Assembly: GCA_037962975.1 (NCBI GenBank)
Contig: CM075670.1
Location: 231,130,242-231,194,241 of the forward strand
Direction: 5' to 3'
From: Clitoria ternatea
Lineage: Eukaryota > Streptophyta > Magnoliopsida > Fabales > Fabaceae
Length of the DNA stretch: 64,000 nt
How positions within the stretch are numbered: position 1 is the stretch's first letter; each line of letters begins with the position of its first letter. Made by a program: the position numbers and the translations under genes. The notes under the pieces were generated by a model, which was not told the DNA's origin, made no database searches, and saw only the letters and a program-made list of their open reading frames with translations. Of the stretch, positions 11,563-23,543 are shown piece by piece.

Positions 11563-13164
11563 TGTAACACCCTAATTTAAACACATCATAGACAAGAAAA
11601 ACAGGGAAAATTTTTCACAATTAAAACCAGAATACCACGGTATAAGAAATGAGAGGAGAAGAAGAATAAGAGAACAAAAGAAATTCAAGAAACTAACAGC
11701 GGAAGAAGGGAGAAATCGCGTAGGCAGGTCACATAGCAACACGCACACGCTCAAGCGAAAACTTCACTCAGTATTCGTTCATTTCACTCGGCATTTCCGC
11801 ACTCGGGTTCCAGCGCCTGATTCACTCGGAGGGATCCAACCTCAGTTTACTCGGACTTAGCTCTTGCACCTACTAGTCCCATTCGGACAATGCAACTTAT
11901 TCTACGGTTTCATCAATCAGAACATATACGCGAATAATACAGAAGTGGTCCCCACTATCACTCACTCGGGATCTAGGAGGACTCCTCACTCAGGGTAATC
12001 TTCACGTCCTTTTTGTCACTCGGGGTATTTCATTTAGTTTCCACTCGGTAACCATAATCTTCTGACTCTCAACATTCTACTAGGCTAAGACTCACTTGGA
12101 TTCTTTTGTCTCTAACAGCTTACTACAGTGGGGTCCCCTAGAGTCTAAGGTGTCACTCTCCAGTCGGAAAAACCTTCACTCGGCGGAGTCTCACTCGGGG
12201 GTCGTTGATTATCCTATGCTCGGGAGAAATTTTAGTAATAACCACTCGGAACGTGTAGTTAGGCTCTCAACTTCGATCCTAACAACTCATCGTTAGGGGC
12301 AGTCTTCTATGTCAATTTCTACTCGGAGCTATCTGATTTCACTCACTCACAGCGTCTGAACCTTCCCACTCGGTGACAGAGTCACAAACTCACCCTCTAG
12401 ACCATAGGTTGGCTTCTTCATGTTAAGTTATGTCATCTCCTGCACATTCGGGAATATGAACGCACATATATATAAAGATTACCCAGGCATTTCACAGCAT
12501 AAGATAGATATGCAATATGGCATAAACAGGCATGTATATATATATGTATATAGGAGTGCATATCACGGATTTACAACCACATTGCCATATTCCCATTTTA
12601 AGGGAATCAACTATGTATAAAAGACTAACAGCAAAACACAAGCCGGCCAAGGCTTAACCCAAATCATTATATACAGCACATGCACAGTCATAAAATTTCC
12701 ATAGTGCATCAGCACTTCACTCGGCATTTCAGCTCCTCCTCCAATCCTCATTACGAGAGATGTTCACTGAAAAATTACCACAGCAGGGGTGAGTATCTTA
12801 AATTTTAAATGATAGATACTGACTCAGGTTGTCTCACATTTATACAACTATATGTATATGCACACACAATCACACGTGGCAATGATTAAGGTCAGAGTAT
12901 TACTAGTCAACCGGAACACACACACAAGATCCTTACCGATCGGAATCCACCAGTTGTCACTCGCCCCTTACACACATCAACTCAATAACATTGACATACA
13001 ACAATCAGTGACATGATGTTAAGGTCCATGAATCAGAATGCGTCTTTTGAACATTTATCAGTCAGAACCCACAATTCTCACTCGGTTATATATATACGCC
13101 ACTCTTCAACAACATAACATACATTCATAGAACAGGTTTCAATCAGCATCAACAGCATATGCAC

Positions 13165-13200
<36 letters not shown>

Positions 13201-14658
13201 TCATCATCTCATGCATAATCAGTTCCAGCAATATCAGTAGTTAATACACACAGATTATTCACTCGGTTCCGCATTCGTGTGTAATCGGTTCTGACGTTGC
13301 AACGTAGGCTCTCAGCCTTTTATACATAGCTCTCAGCTATCATTTTAGCTCCCAGCTGCTTGGCCGTTTTACAGGTACCCAACCGTTTGCCCACAGGTGA
13401 CACCAACGCTCTCAGCGCCAACGGAGGTGTTCACAGGCAGCCCGAGTCCCACTCGAAGGCTACCTTGAGTCCCACTCAAGGATTTTACAGCATCCCACGC
13501 TTTATAACCGATGGTAGTGTCCCACACTACGTGCTCCCAGCACAACGCATCCCATGCGCCACACGCGGATTCATCACACAACATAGAGTTCATGCACACA
13601 ATCTTTAACTCAGCCATACATACTTCACATACAGTCGGTAATACCATTTTCAGAACTCCACATATTAATCCAACACACACATACTTCCATGCAATCATCA
13701 TCATAACTCCATTAGATGGATACAACAACATAAAGGTCCAATGCAATCGGTGTCAATCAATATCAAATTCTATAAGTATTCTCATCAACTCAAGCATCAC
13801 ATGCACTCGGTATACAACAGTATCAGGACTTAATCAACGCATGCATCCATATAGAGATCAACAGATTCAAATAAGTATTCCAATCAACACGACATAACAT
13901 GCAATCGGTATACAATAGTGTCAGGACTTAATCATGCATACATCTTCAAGGGTAATGATAACATGCAACACTCACTCTCACTTATGTTACACTCGGGTAC
14001 TCCACATGCAGGCACATCATACAAACAGAATGCAAAGCCACAATTATCAACACTCGAAACCCATTCATAGTCCATGCATTTAACATGTAAGGTACTCCCC
14101 CTACCAAATATGAGACTCTGAGAGACTCTTCTGCTTGGGCGCTGGTCCTTTTTCCTCGCTGCTTCACTCAACACTTTCACTCGTTTAACCTTCACTGGAA
14201 CACTGCTGCCTTCCACGAGTGGTGCAGGGCTGCTTCTGCTTCTGCTTCGATGCTCGTCCTTTACTTGTATAAGGGAGCTCTGACTCCTCTGCTGCACCGT
14301 CAACGTGGCTTCCGAAACAGGGAGTGGAAACAGAGAGCAGAGAAGGAGAAGAGAAGAAGAAAAACAAGAGAGAAAGAGAAGGAGGAAGAAGAAGAAGAAC
14401 TCACAGGGAAATTTGAAGAATGAATGGCAAGGAAGGCCATCAACCAATTATAAACGCATGCATGAAGGAAGGGAATGGTGGGGTGGGAAAACGTGAGGAG
14501 CAGTCTGCTCACGTCACCCAGTCCCATCAGCATCCACTAAAGCTAATCACCTTTTGATTAATTAAGTTAAGGGTAATTAGTGAACAATTTCCACTTCTAA
14601 ATTATTGTTTTAATGGCTTATTTTACCCGGTACATTATTATAAAATTGGGATGTTACA
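11563..14658 (-). repeat. Solo LTR 1 (CCGAGTG family, 3096 bp)
   Basis: It is flanked by perfect GTGGC duplications (11558-11562 and 14659-14663). On the minus strand it starts TGTAACATCCCAATTTT and ends AATTAGGGTGTTACA, giving a near-perfect terminal inverted repeat TGTAACAYCC. It belongs to the same family as 837-4584 but is not a close copy. No internal region remains, so the element was probably lost by LTR-LTR recombination. It separates the CRM protease from its RT. Short open frames inside are not credible genes. Confidence 0.88.
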
Positions 14659-16420
14659 GTGGCTGCCTTGCAAGCAACACTTTCCTCACTTCTCTTTCTT
14701 TTGCTATCTTTTTCTCATTCTTTTTCCTCTCTTTTCACTCTTTTCTCTTCCTTTTATTTTTCCCCTCTTTTCTTCACTCTCTTTTCTCTCTTTCTCCTCT
14801 TTCAAGCTCTCGGTCACACTCAATCCCTCACTCTCATGACCTTTTTTTCTCTCATAATTTTCTCTCTCAATCTCAATTGATCATGACACATCTCCTGTGG
14901 GCTTAAAGGCTTAAGTACCACCTTCTTTCCTTGATGGATGAATGATATTTTGTTGGAGAAACCATCATGGATAGTCTTGTGGTCATGCTGCCACGGCCTT
15001 CCCAACAACAAATGACATGCCTCCATAGGCACCACATCACATAGGATCACATCTGAATAGGTTCCAATGACTATAGGTACCTCCACCTGCTGCCTCACCC
15101 TTATTTCTCCATCATCACTTAGCCATTGTAACCTATAAGGTCTAGGGTGGGGTTTGGTAGGGAGATTCAACTTGGATACCATCCTAGTACTAGCCACATT
15201 AGCACAACTCCCACTATCCATAATCACCATGCAAAGTTGTCCCTGTACAGCACACCTAGTGTAGAAAATATTGTCCCTTTGGCTTTGGTCTAAGGGTTCT
15301 ATATGGGATCCTAACAACCTCCTAACCATTAACAATCCCCCCTCATTCACTTTTGGTTCTATACCCTCTCCCTTCTCACTCTCATACTCCTCAGGTGTAT
15401 CAGACTCACTAGACAATTCACCATCCTCCCTTATTACTAGTGTCCTCTTTGTAGGGCATTCATAGGCATAATGCCCCTTACCTTGGCACTTGAATCATGT
15501 AATGTCCCTAGTCCTCTTAGGGATTGGTTCCTTACCCTTAGAAGCATTATGATCAGCCTCCTTATTGGCCTTAACATCCAAGGCCGAGCTACCTGCTGCC
15601 TTGGCCGAATAGGGTGCTGCCCTAAAGCCCTCCCTTTTGGCTTTATCCTTCCACCCAGATGTGGGAGTAGGGGCAATTCTCCTTGTAGCTCCCTTCCTTT
15701 TGAGTTGCCTTTCTACTTGAAGGGCCTTATGCACAAGGTCATCCATCTCAATGAATTCCTGTAACTCCACAACATCACGAATATCAGTAGATAAACCAGC
15801 TAAAAATCTAGCCATAGTTACCTCAGGATCCTCTTCTAGATTGGCTTGGAGCATCAGCATCTCCATCTCCTTGTGGTACTCCGACTCCCTTGAGTGAGTC
15901 TTTAAAGTTTAAACTTCAAATCTCTCTCATAGGAGGCAGGCACATACCTCTTCCTCATCAATCTCCTCAAGTCTGCCCAAGTACTCACTGGTGGCTCTCC
16001 ATCTCTTTGCCTCTCCCTCTGAAGTTTATGCCACCATACCAAGGCATAGTGTGAGAACTCAGCGGCTGCCAATCTCACCTTTTGCTCCTCCTCAAACTCT
16101 CCACAAGCATATACATTTTCTATCTTAAGCTCCCAACTCAAATATGCCTCCGGATCATTTTTTCCTGCAAAAGAAGGAATGTTTAGTTTTATCCCTTGAA
16201 GGGGATTGCTCCACTGTTCCCTAGTCCTCCTATCTTCTTCATGTCTTGGCATCCTTCCTCCATGCCTCCTTGGACTTCTCCTTTCTTCCCTTTCATTCTC
16301 TAACTGGTCAATTCTCTCATGTATTTTGTCAGTGTCTTATCGGAATAGCCTCTCAAGATGTTGAGTTAGAGCTTGTATTTGAAACAGATTAAGGCCTCCT
16401 TGTTCACCCTATTCTGCCAT
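14659..16420 (-). pseudogene. gag: CRM gag and protease, first part of the polyprotein
   Basis: The minus-strand frame begins with ATG at 16420. Gag shows PSFAGKNDPEAYLSWE (about 16180) and WADLRRLMRKRYVP. The zinc knuckle (about 15494-15460) reads FKCQGKGHYAYEC, but the codon for its first Cys is TGA (15494-15496). The protease motif MDSGSCANVAS follows at about 15215, and the frame then reaches the solo LTR. Other breaks are TAG and TAA in the first 40 codons, CAA to TAA near 15907 and a small deletion with frameshift near 15880. Gag would form the particle and the aspartic protease would cleave the polyprotein; this copy can do neither. Confidence 0.82.
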
Positions 16421-16931
16421 CACTAAAACACTTATACAAGGTGAAAAACAATTATAACAACTGCTGTTTGGACCTCACAAATAATTTCTCTCAAGTGTTT
16501 CACTCAAATTTTGGCTTTTTCTAGTAATGTAATTTTCACTCTAGCCTTTTACCACACTTGATGCTATTCAATCCTTAAGAGTCACAAGTATAGTTCAGCC
16601 CACACACAAATGCTCTACCTAATGCAATATGCTAATGATGGTAAATAGAGATATGATCCTATCACTAGAGGCCAACAAATACAAGACACCAAAAGGACAC
16701 ACAAACAATACTAGAATTGGACTACAAACAAAGACAAAGACATACAAGATTCAAACATTTAGGGTACGGTTTTTTTTTTTGAAAATTTTCCTTTCTTTTC
16801 ACAACCTTAATTATCAATTTTAGGCATTTAGAATCAGAATTGATCAATGGAAGATGATGGAATTTGAAATACCTTTTTGGGTGTTGTCCAAGAAATTTTA
16901 AGCCCTTGACTCCAAGAGCTTTGATACCAAA

Positions 16932-17958
16932 TGATATGGATCTTGTTGAGGACCGACAAGGGCTGATTTCTAGATAAAGAAAGGACTGCACAAAAAGGGA
17001 AGAAATACACACAGACATACACAATACAAAGACAAATGGGGAAATCTAGAGTGGAGATTGAATTAAGAAAGTTACGTTTTGCTGTAAGGGTCAAAAATTC
17101 TACTTCAACTTGTCCTTGATTGTTTAGATTCCATGAGAGATTTAAGGATCAAAACTTGCCTCATTCTCACGTGAATTTTAGTTACACACTTTAATGGAAG
17201 TTAACGCAATAACATGACACTAACATAACTTGGCAATTGATCTAAGGTTCCTTGATATTTTTTTTTGTTTTAATTATTTAGAGTTCAGAATTTTGTTTTA
17301 AATTCAATTTGGAAGACAAGGTAGAAGAAAGACAAAACGCAAGAAATAAAATGATAAAAATATGGACAGCATCACACCTCCATAATGGACTAGCATTCAT
17401 ACACAAGTATCACACTAATGCATGGCTAATCAACCTTGCTTTACACAAGGATCAAGAGCATCACACTCACCACTAAGTTTATAAAACTTAGAAAAGTTCA
17501 TTAATCAACTTCTGTCCTTTTTCCTCACCTCCATTCAGTTTTGTATAACTTGGCTAAACAAGACAAAAAATAAACTACTCCACTACCTAGAAACAAGGGT
17601 AACCGCCCACCACTAAGTCGTAGTGGGACAATGCTGAAAATTTAGTTGCATAACTGAAAATTACAAAAGAAAAAGAAATAAAGAAAAATGGGTCTAGGTA
17701 GGATTTGAACACAGGTCATTCAAGTCCTACACTACCCTATTCTTGAGGCTAGGCCATTTGTGCTAGGCCCTCTGCTGTTCATCCTTCCACATGATCAAAT
17801 GAGTAAACTTGGGTGTCCTTTGTGGCTCCTTGGTTATGTGTTCTATGAGGGTGAGAATTAGCCTTTGTAAGGTGGCTTTGGTCTTCTTGGCCTTGGATCT
17901 TGTCATCGGCCTTCCTATTCCTTGTAGTGCCCCTAATTGGTTGGAGGTGTCCTTATCA
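16932..17958 (-). repeat. CRM 5' LTR
   Basis: 1027 bp, matching 7652-8857 apart from the MITE. It begins (minus strand) TGATAAGGACACC and ends CATATCA two bases before the primer site. It has no MITE, so the MITE inserted after the CRM element did. Confidence 0.87.
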
Positions 17959-18057
17959 CCTTTGTTTTGTTCCTTGCACTTGTTTTTGATTCATGAGGTC
18001 TTTTCTTGTTCTTGTGTATTTGTCATTATCAAAATCTGTTTACAACATGCAAATACA

Positions 18058-18513
18058 TTCTCCCCATTTTTGATAATGACAACTAATGGCCATCTCATGG
18101 GGTGTTAGTATCAATGTAAAATGAGAAAGGAACACTTGTTGAATAATTTTAAGTTTTTAGAACAGAGTGTGTCTCCCCCTTTGTTTTTTAGTTAGATATG
18201 TATTGAATCATTGCATTCATTCATATTCATCTCATCATACATTACTCTTATCATTCATATGCATTACTCTCCCCTTTTTTTCATTATCAAAAACAATGTA
18301 AGCTTTAGAGAAAGAAAAGAAATATTCATTGCATAACAAGGATCAATTACTGTCAAGTTTGAACAAGCGTGAAAATCAATCAACATAAAATCCAAGCCAT
18401 ATAAAATTTAACAACCAAAAGGCCATATAAGGGCAACAAAGTTTAAGCAAGACAACCATAAAACATATTTAACTAATGTCAAGCATAATTTAGAAAAGAA
18501 AGCCAACTAAGGC
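18058..18513 (-). other. Copia-A spacer between third ORF and 3' LTR
   Basis: Non-coding. It starts with the polypurine tract (18058-18071, complement of TTCTCCCCATTTTT) beside the LTR and continues as AT-rich sequence with short pyrimidine runs. The equivalent place in Copia-B (58299-59230) is similar in style. Confidence 0.7.
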
Positions 18514-18570
18514 TTAGGAAATTGGAGGCTGGAGATACTCCATGTTTGTTTCGAGCTTATCAAGCCTGGT
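18514..18570 (-). pseudogene. C-terminal end of the Copia-A third ORF
   Basis: Reading the minus strand across the Ogre insertion, the frame that stops being coherent at 44495 continues here without a gap (INTRLDKLETNMEYLQ) and ends at a TAA (18514-18516). The five bases CTGGT (18566-18570 and 44495-44499) are the Ogre target-site duplication. This confirms both the split gene and the exact insertion point. Confidence 0.85.
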
Positions 18571-19098
18571 TGTGAACACCTGTTTCGGTCTGGCCAGTTT
18601 CTGTGAATATCGGTAGTGATTAAACGAACTCAACATCATCCCTAACATCGTCTGATGTCAAAATAAAGTGAAACATCGTCAATGACACCGGTTTGGGTCA
18701 TAAAGAGACGACGTCTGATGTCCAAAACAAGAGGAACACCGATCCGGGTCAGAGGGATACCAATCTGAGCCAATGGGAGAGACACCGTCTTACTGAGTCC
18801 ATTCAGTGATACCTGTGTCCGTTATTACCCGATGTGGGAGGGTTTTTTCAAAAACCCAACACCGGACCCATGTGACACTGTTTGTAGAGTCCGGCTGCCC
18901 ATGCTGTGACTTGGAATCACACTACAAGATTCAATCCTGAAATCAAGGAAATGGCAGACAGGGAATAAAAAATTAAAATGATAAAAAACTCACTACCAGC
19001 CACTGTTCCCCATAACTGCTAGTGGCCAGGCTGTCTCCACTACGTGTATGGCTGAATGGAAGCCTGAGCTGTCCAGGCACTCAAGCTCCAGAAGGCCT

Positions 19099-19107
19099 CT
19101 ATAAATA
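19099..19107 (+). promoter_or_regulatory. TATA box of the Ogre 5' LTR
   Basis: CTATAAATA, conserved at the same place in the 3' LTR (42898-42906) despite about 9% divergence elsewhere. It lies about 530 bases into the LTR, a reasonable U3/R boundary. Function inferred from sequence only. Confidence 0.65.
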
Positions 19108-19983
19108 CCTCCATTAAAGAGGTCCAAGGGTCCGTACTTTGAACCCCTGAATCCCAAGAAATTGCTCTGGTGTTTGAAACCCTAAGTCCTTCAGAGAATT
19201 ACTCCAACTCTTGGTTCTTTAAGTCTCGAGGAAAAGAACTGGCCCCAAGGTTCTGAATCCAGTCACTAGGATATCGGCCCTTACCCTGCCTGAAGTCAAG
19301 TTCTCCCCTGCTGCTCAGACTCTGTCCAGAACCCCATAAAAGCTCCTTATTTCAATCCTGCACCGGTTCCCCATTGAATTACTCCGGTTCTCCACTGAAC
19401 CCCATACAGTCTCTCCCATAAGCTTTACATCGGCTCTCATAGCTGTTCAATCCCCTTATCACTTCGGCTGTTGTTCTTGCCTACACTGGTTCGGACCCGA
19501 GGATCAACTCTTTTCAGCACTTCCACCACACCAGTTACAATCCTCTCCACTTTTATCCCTTTTTAGTTCATTTTATTAGTTAGTTTTACACTGTTTGTTC
19601 TTTTGCCAAGTCTGTCATTTTTGTTAAATTTATTCTCTTAGTTAAATTTGTTCTATTGTTAAAATCTCTTTTTATCCTGTCTCATGATAATAATAATAAA
19701 AACAAACATTTTTTTGTGTTTATTTTGATCAATTTAAAAGTCATTTTAGCCAGTGTCGTGCGGAGAACTTCACCTTGTATGCACTATTCCCATGAATTTC
19801 ACCCATCCCTAAATCCCTAGCTTCATCCAAGATACCCCTCGTCAAGAACTACGTAACCCTGATTTCTTGAAAACTCGAGAATACGTAGGAGCAGGACTTA
19901 ACTCCTGTTGGGCCCACTTCTTTTCCTTTCTTATTCTTCCTTTTAAAAATTAATCTAACCCTTACCATCTTCATGGAAATCAA

Positions 19984-20350
19984 TTTAGACGTGACGTCTT
20001 GTTAATTCTCTTTGTTTTCCCTGGCCGTTATTATTTTTCATAAAATCAGGTTAATTTGGACGAAGACGTCTTGTTAACTCCTTCCACCGTTCGATCCTGC
20101 ATTTTGATGGAAAATGACTAATTTGGATGAGATGTCCTGTTAGCGTTCTCTCCTTTTCCATATGTACCTCCATTAAAAGCCGGGATTAACTTGGACATGA
20201 CGTTCTGTTAACCCTCCTTTTTTCTTTCCCGACCTATTAGCTTGACGAAAGAATGACTAATTTAGACGAAATGTCTTGTTAGTTTCCTTTCTTCTTTTTC
20301 CTGTTTTCCCCAATTAAACCCAGGATTAATTTGGACGAGACATCCTGTTG
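19984..20350 (+). repeat. Six-unit 68-70 bp periodic repeat in the Ogre LTR
   Basis: Cores start near 19984, 20050, 20119, 20187, 20257 and 20327. Each reads approximately TTAATTTGGACGAGACGTC followed by YTGTTA. The cores are conserved and the intervening 45 or so bases are pyrimidine-rich and variable. The same array is in the 3' LTR at about 43808-44185. Confidence 0.8.
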
Positions 20351-20443
20351 ATCTTACTTCGAGCATTTTTTTATTTCGTTTGTCTCCTTCATTTTCAAGA
20401 AAAAAGAAATAGAAACAATTTTAAGGCTATTCATGATGTGCAT

Positions 20444-23296
20444 TGAAATATCCCGACTTAAATAGAAGTAACTCCGAGACAGGGGGAATTTTTCACATTC
20501 ACAAAGCAGTTCAGAATAGGAGTCGGGATAAAATAAAACAAACTGAAGTCAAGGGAAACAGAAAGCCGATCAGAGGTAAGAGAAGACTGGGTCAGGATGC
20601 CACACGCTGGCAAGACCCAGCTTTGGTTAAGCAAAAGCCAGCGGATAACACTTGGGCGAACCATACTCGTTGGAGCGAACCCTTATTCGCTGAAGCGAGC
20701 CCATGCACTCGGGAATTCCAACACTCGGGATCGGGACACGTTCACTCGGGAACGGTCCCCTTTGGGTCATGCTTCACCCAGTAAACTCTTACTTAACCAG
20801 ATCCTTATTTTTATTCTGGTAGGTCACAGTCGTATTTTATTCAGAAGCGTTTTAATCTCCACTCGGGAAATGATTCCCTTGGTTATTCTACTCGGAGTCT
20901 ATAAACCTTCCCTCACCCGGAATATCTCCCTAGTCATACATCACTCGGAGGCACTTCAACCTCAATTCACTCGGAAGTGTCTTACACATTCTTTACTCGG
21001 GAATATTTTACTAGGTGGAGTCTCACTCAGAAACACTATCTTTTCTTCTCTCGAAAGGAGTTCTATCGGTTGTGTTTCACTCAGAAAACACCCTGACCAT
21101 CTTCACTCGGAAGTGGTCCTCCTTATTATATTTCACTCAGAAAATGCTCAACTTGTCTTCACTCGGAAGAATTCGCTAGGTTAAGTCTTACTCGGACTTA
21201 TTTAATACTCATCCACTCGGAAGAGGTTTCTTAGAATATACCTCAATCAGAACTGTCATAACCATTCTTCCTTCGGAAGTGGTTCATTCGAAATTTCCCT
21301 TTCGGGAGTAATTAAACCTATCTTCGCTCAGGGGAATCTCTCTCACTAAGGTCCCTCTTGGAATCGGTTTACTAAGATGGATTTCACTCGGAACACATTG
21401 TGACCGTTCTTCCCTCGGAAGTGTTCTCTCGGTCAACCCTCACTCGGAAGTATTTAAATATTCTCCAATTGGGAGAGATTCATTCAACTACTCTCCATTC
21501 GACAACACATTGACTAGCCTTCCCTCGGAAGAAGTCATTTTGAACACATTTCTCTCGGAACCATTTAAGCCTTCACCACTCGAAAAAAGGCTCACTCGCT
21601 AAAGCCTCACTCGGAAACGGCTCTCCCAACAATATTCCACTCGAAACTTATTGACTTTAGTATTACTCCTACAACGCCACTTAATGGACAATTTAGGTAA
21701 CTTCATAACAATGTAAATATACACTTGTCCACAACCCAGCTAATTCAATTTCATATATATACATATATCCGAAACGATCATCATACATAAGAGCCGGCCA
21801 AGGCTACATCGACTATATACAATCTGTACACTATGTACACTACGGCAGTATAGATACCCATCATTCGGACTTGAGGCTTCCTCGTCATTCACTATTCCGA
21901 CCTATATTTACTGAAAATATAGCCACGGTAGGGGTGAGCATTTTACATATTAAATGACAATTATTGACTTGGATTAATCCTCAAATTCTCAATTATGCAA
22001 TTACACATCTCAATCAACAATAACATACACTGCCATTCAATATGAATATTCACACAACATCATCCAATCGGGATTACTCAATTCATTCAGTCAGAATTCA
22101 CCCATATCATTCAAGGCTATATCAATCATGTTATTCTTGATAACAATGCACCAATGCATATGCATGCGGATTCGACTTAAACAATAATTTCAATTACAGA
22201 TTCCTTCCCGGCCTCACTCCATTAGCCCTTCCCACGTGATACCGGTCACCTCGTGACGTCTCGAGACTTAACTCTAGCTCCATCGGCTATCATGGGCTCT
22301 CACAGGATCTAGCCCAAGAATCTGTAGCTAGAAATCATCACATAGGGTTCCTGACCTTCCACGGGTCACCCTTTTTCTATATATGCAACCTTATGCATTT
22401 CATAACGAGCATCCATGCTTATCAAGTGCATCTCATGCATTCATATAAAATCACAAACAGGATCAGCACAGCATTTTCACACCACATGCATTCGGTATTC
22501 ACACTGGTTCACAACACATGCACTCGGCATTCACAATAATATCCATATACATCACATGCAAGTGAACATGCATTCATGGACGGAAGTCAACATACACTAC
22601 ACAACTCACAGTTATCACAAATCTGGGTGCTTCACAACAACCACTCAACCACAACACATCAATCATCACATTTCAGTTATAACACAACACAGTAAGCAGT
22701 TTCACCCGGAACCCATCCATAAACCATGCATTTGAAATGTAAAACACCCCCTACCTGGAATGAAGATTCTACAAGCTCCTCGAGCTTTCAACGCTGATCG
22801 ATCGCTCTTCGGTCACTCGTTCTTAATAAAACGACCCTACTTCCAGTTATCCAACACATCACTCTGCTATGGAGGAACTCCGAGCCATTCACTATCTCGA
22901 ACAGCTCTACCTCATAAACAGTGGAGGATTTTTGAGCCTCCAAGACACCTTAACACTATCCCACTTCCCACTCGAGGTTCTAATCAGTTTCTAGTGGAGG
23001 AATAGAGTTCCGGTCAAGCCTTTGATGGCTGCCCATGAGAAGGGATGAAGAAGAAGAAGACAAGGAACAGCAGAAGAAGAAAAAGACGAAGAGGAAGTAG
23101 AGACAGTGCTTCTGTATGCACGAAGGAGAAATGCTCCACTCTCACCTCATTTTCCCAACTCAGCGTAAATAAAGGAGTGAGAGAAGGACCAATTCACTTA
23201 TACCTGCCCAGAGGGTACATGCGTAACTTTCCAAGCCACTTTTAGCCAATCAACAATGACTCTAATTGCCTACTAACTCTCGGTCAGGATGTTACA
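20444..23296 (-). repeat. Solo LTR 2 (CCGAGTG family, 2853 bp)
   Basis: It is flanked by TGCAT (20439-20443) and TGCGT (23297-23301). The uninterrupted Ogre 3' LTR reads 'gatgtgtattttcaac' at this point (about 44270-44285), proving the insertion. On the minus strand it starts TGTAACATCCTGACC and ends GGGATATTTCA. It holds many CACTCGG motifs and a GAA-rich tract. No internal region remains. Plus-strand frames of up to 195 codons inside it read through the CACTCGG array and are not genes. Confidence 0.87.
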
Positions 23297-23525
23297 TGCG
23301 TTTTCAACTTTAGTACTATTTTTAATAGGCGATGTGGGGTGCTAATACCTTCCCCACTCGTAACTGACTCCCAAACTTGAATCTCACTTTTTTTAACTAG
23401 TGCTTTGTTAAAGTTTTTTTTCCAATGTTTTTTTCTATGAATAAAAATATTGGTGGTGACTCCCTGTTCTGATTTATCTTGTTTTCAAGGGTCGGTCGTG
23501 CCGCCGTGATCCCGGTCACGACAGA

Positions 23526-23543
23526 TGGCAACTCCGCTGGGGA
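23526..23543 (+). other. Ogre primer-binding site
   Basis: TGGCAACTCCGCTGGGGA, two bases after the 5' LTR end. It is close to the site known for Ogre elements, complementary to the 3' end of an arginine tRNA. The tRNA assignment is from memory of the family. Confidence 0.75.

Larger units (their letters stand above)
7652..17958 (-). mobile_element. CRM-type Ty3/gypsy chromovirus
   Basis: The 5' LTR is at 16932-17958 and the 3' LTR at 7652-8857. On the minus strand they start TGATGAGGACACC (TGATAAGGACACC in the 5' LTR) and end in CA. Flanks CCTTC (7647-7651) and CCTTT (17959-17963) are the target-site duplication with one change. The primer site TGGTATCAAAGC (16918-16929 in complement) is one base from the usual initiator-Met tRNA site. 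The interior encodes gag, protease, RT, RNase H and integrase on the minus strand, and pol runs into the 3' LTR, a feature known from plant CRM elements. Without the solo LTR and the MITE it is about 7.0 kb. The LTRs show about 11 differences in the first 195 aligned bases. Confidence 0.87.
6374..18057 (-). repeat. Copia-A 3' LTR, split by the CRM element
   Basis: The LTR occupies 6374-7651 and resumes at 17959-18057; the CRM element and one copy of its duplicated target site lie between. The two parts match 50393-51788 continuously. In the uninterrupted LTR the insertion site reads 'gtattcctttgtttta' (about 51684-51699), which shows where CRM went in. A group of TGAATCGATTCA palindromes lies at about 7317-7470. 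Confidence 0.88.
18571..23523 (+). repeat. Ogre 5' LTR, interrupted by solo LTR 2
   Basis: The true LTR is about 2095 bp (18571-20443 and 23302-23523). A TATA box CTATAAATA lies at 19099-19107. Near its 3' end, at about 19984-20350, six related units with a 66-70 bp period share TTAATTTGGACGAGACGTC-like cores. Compared with the 3' LTR it lacks about 46 bp near 19756, where a short CGTGCGGA direct repeat probably mediated a deletion. Confidence 0.88.

Noticed and set aside
13168..13198. TA repeat as a functional hairpin
   Set aside because: A simple microsatellite within solo LTR 1; nothing further supports a function.
17809..18108. 99-codon plus-strand frame in the CRM 5' LTR
   Set aside because: It is the antisense shadow of the pol C-terminus encoded in the LTR, running across the CRM boundary into Copia-A.
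20597..21184. Open frame of 195 codons on the plus strand
   Set aside because: It lies within solo LTR 2 and arises from the stop-poor CACTCGG array; no domain is visible.
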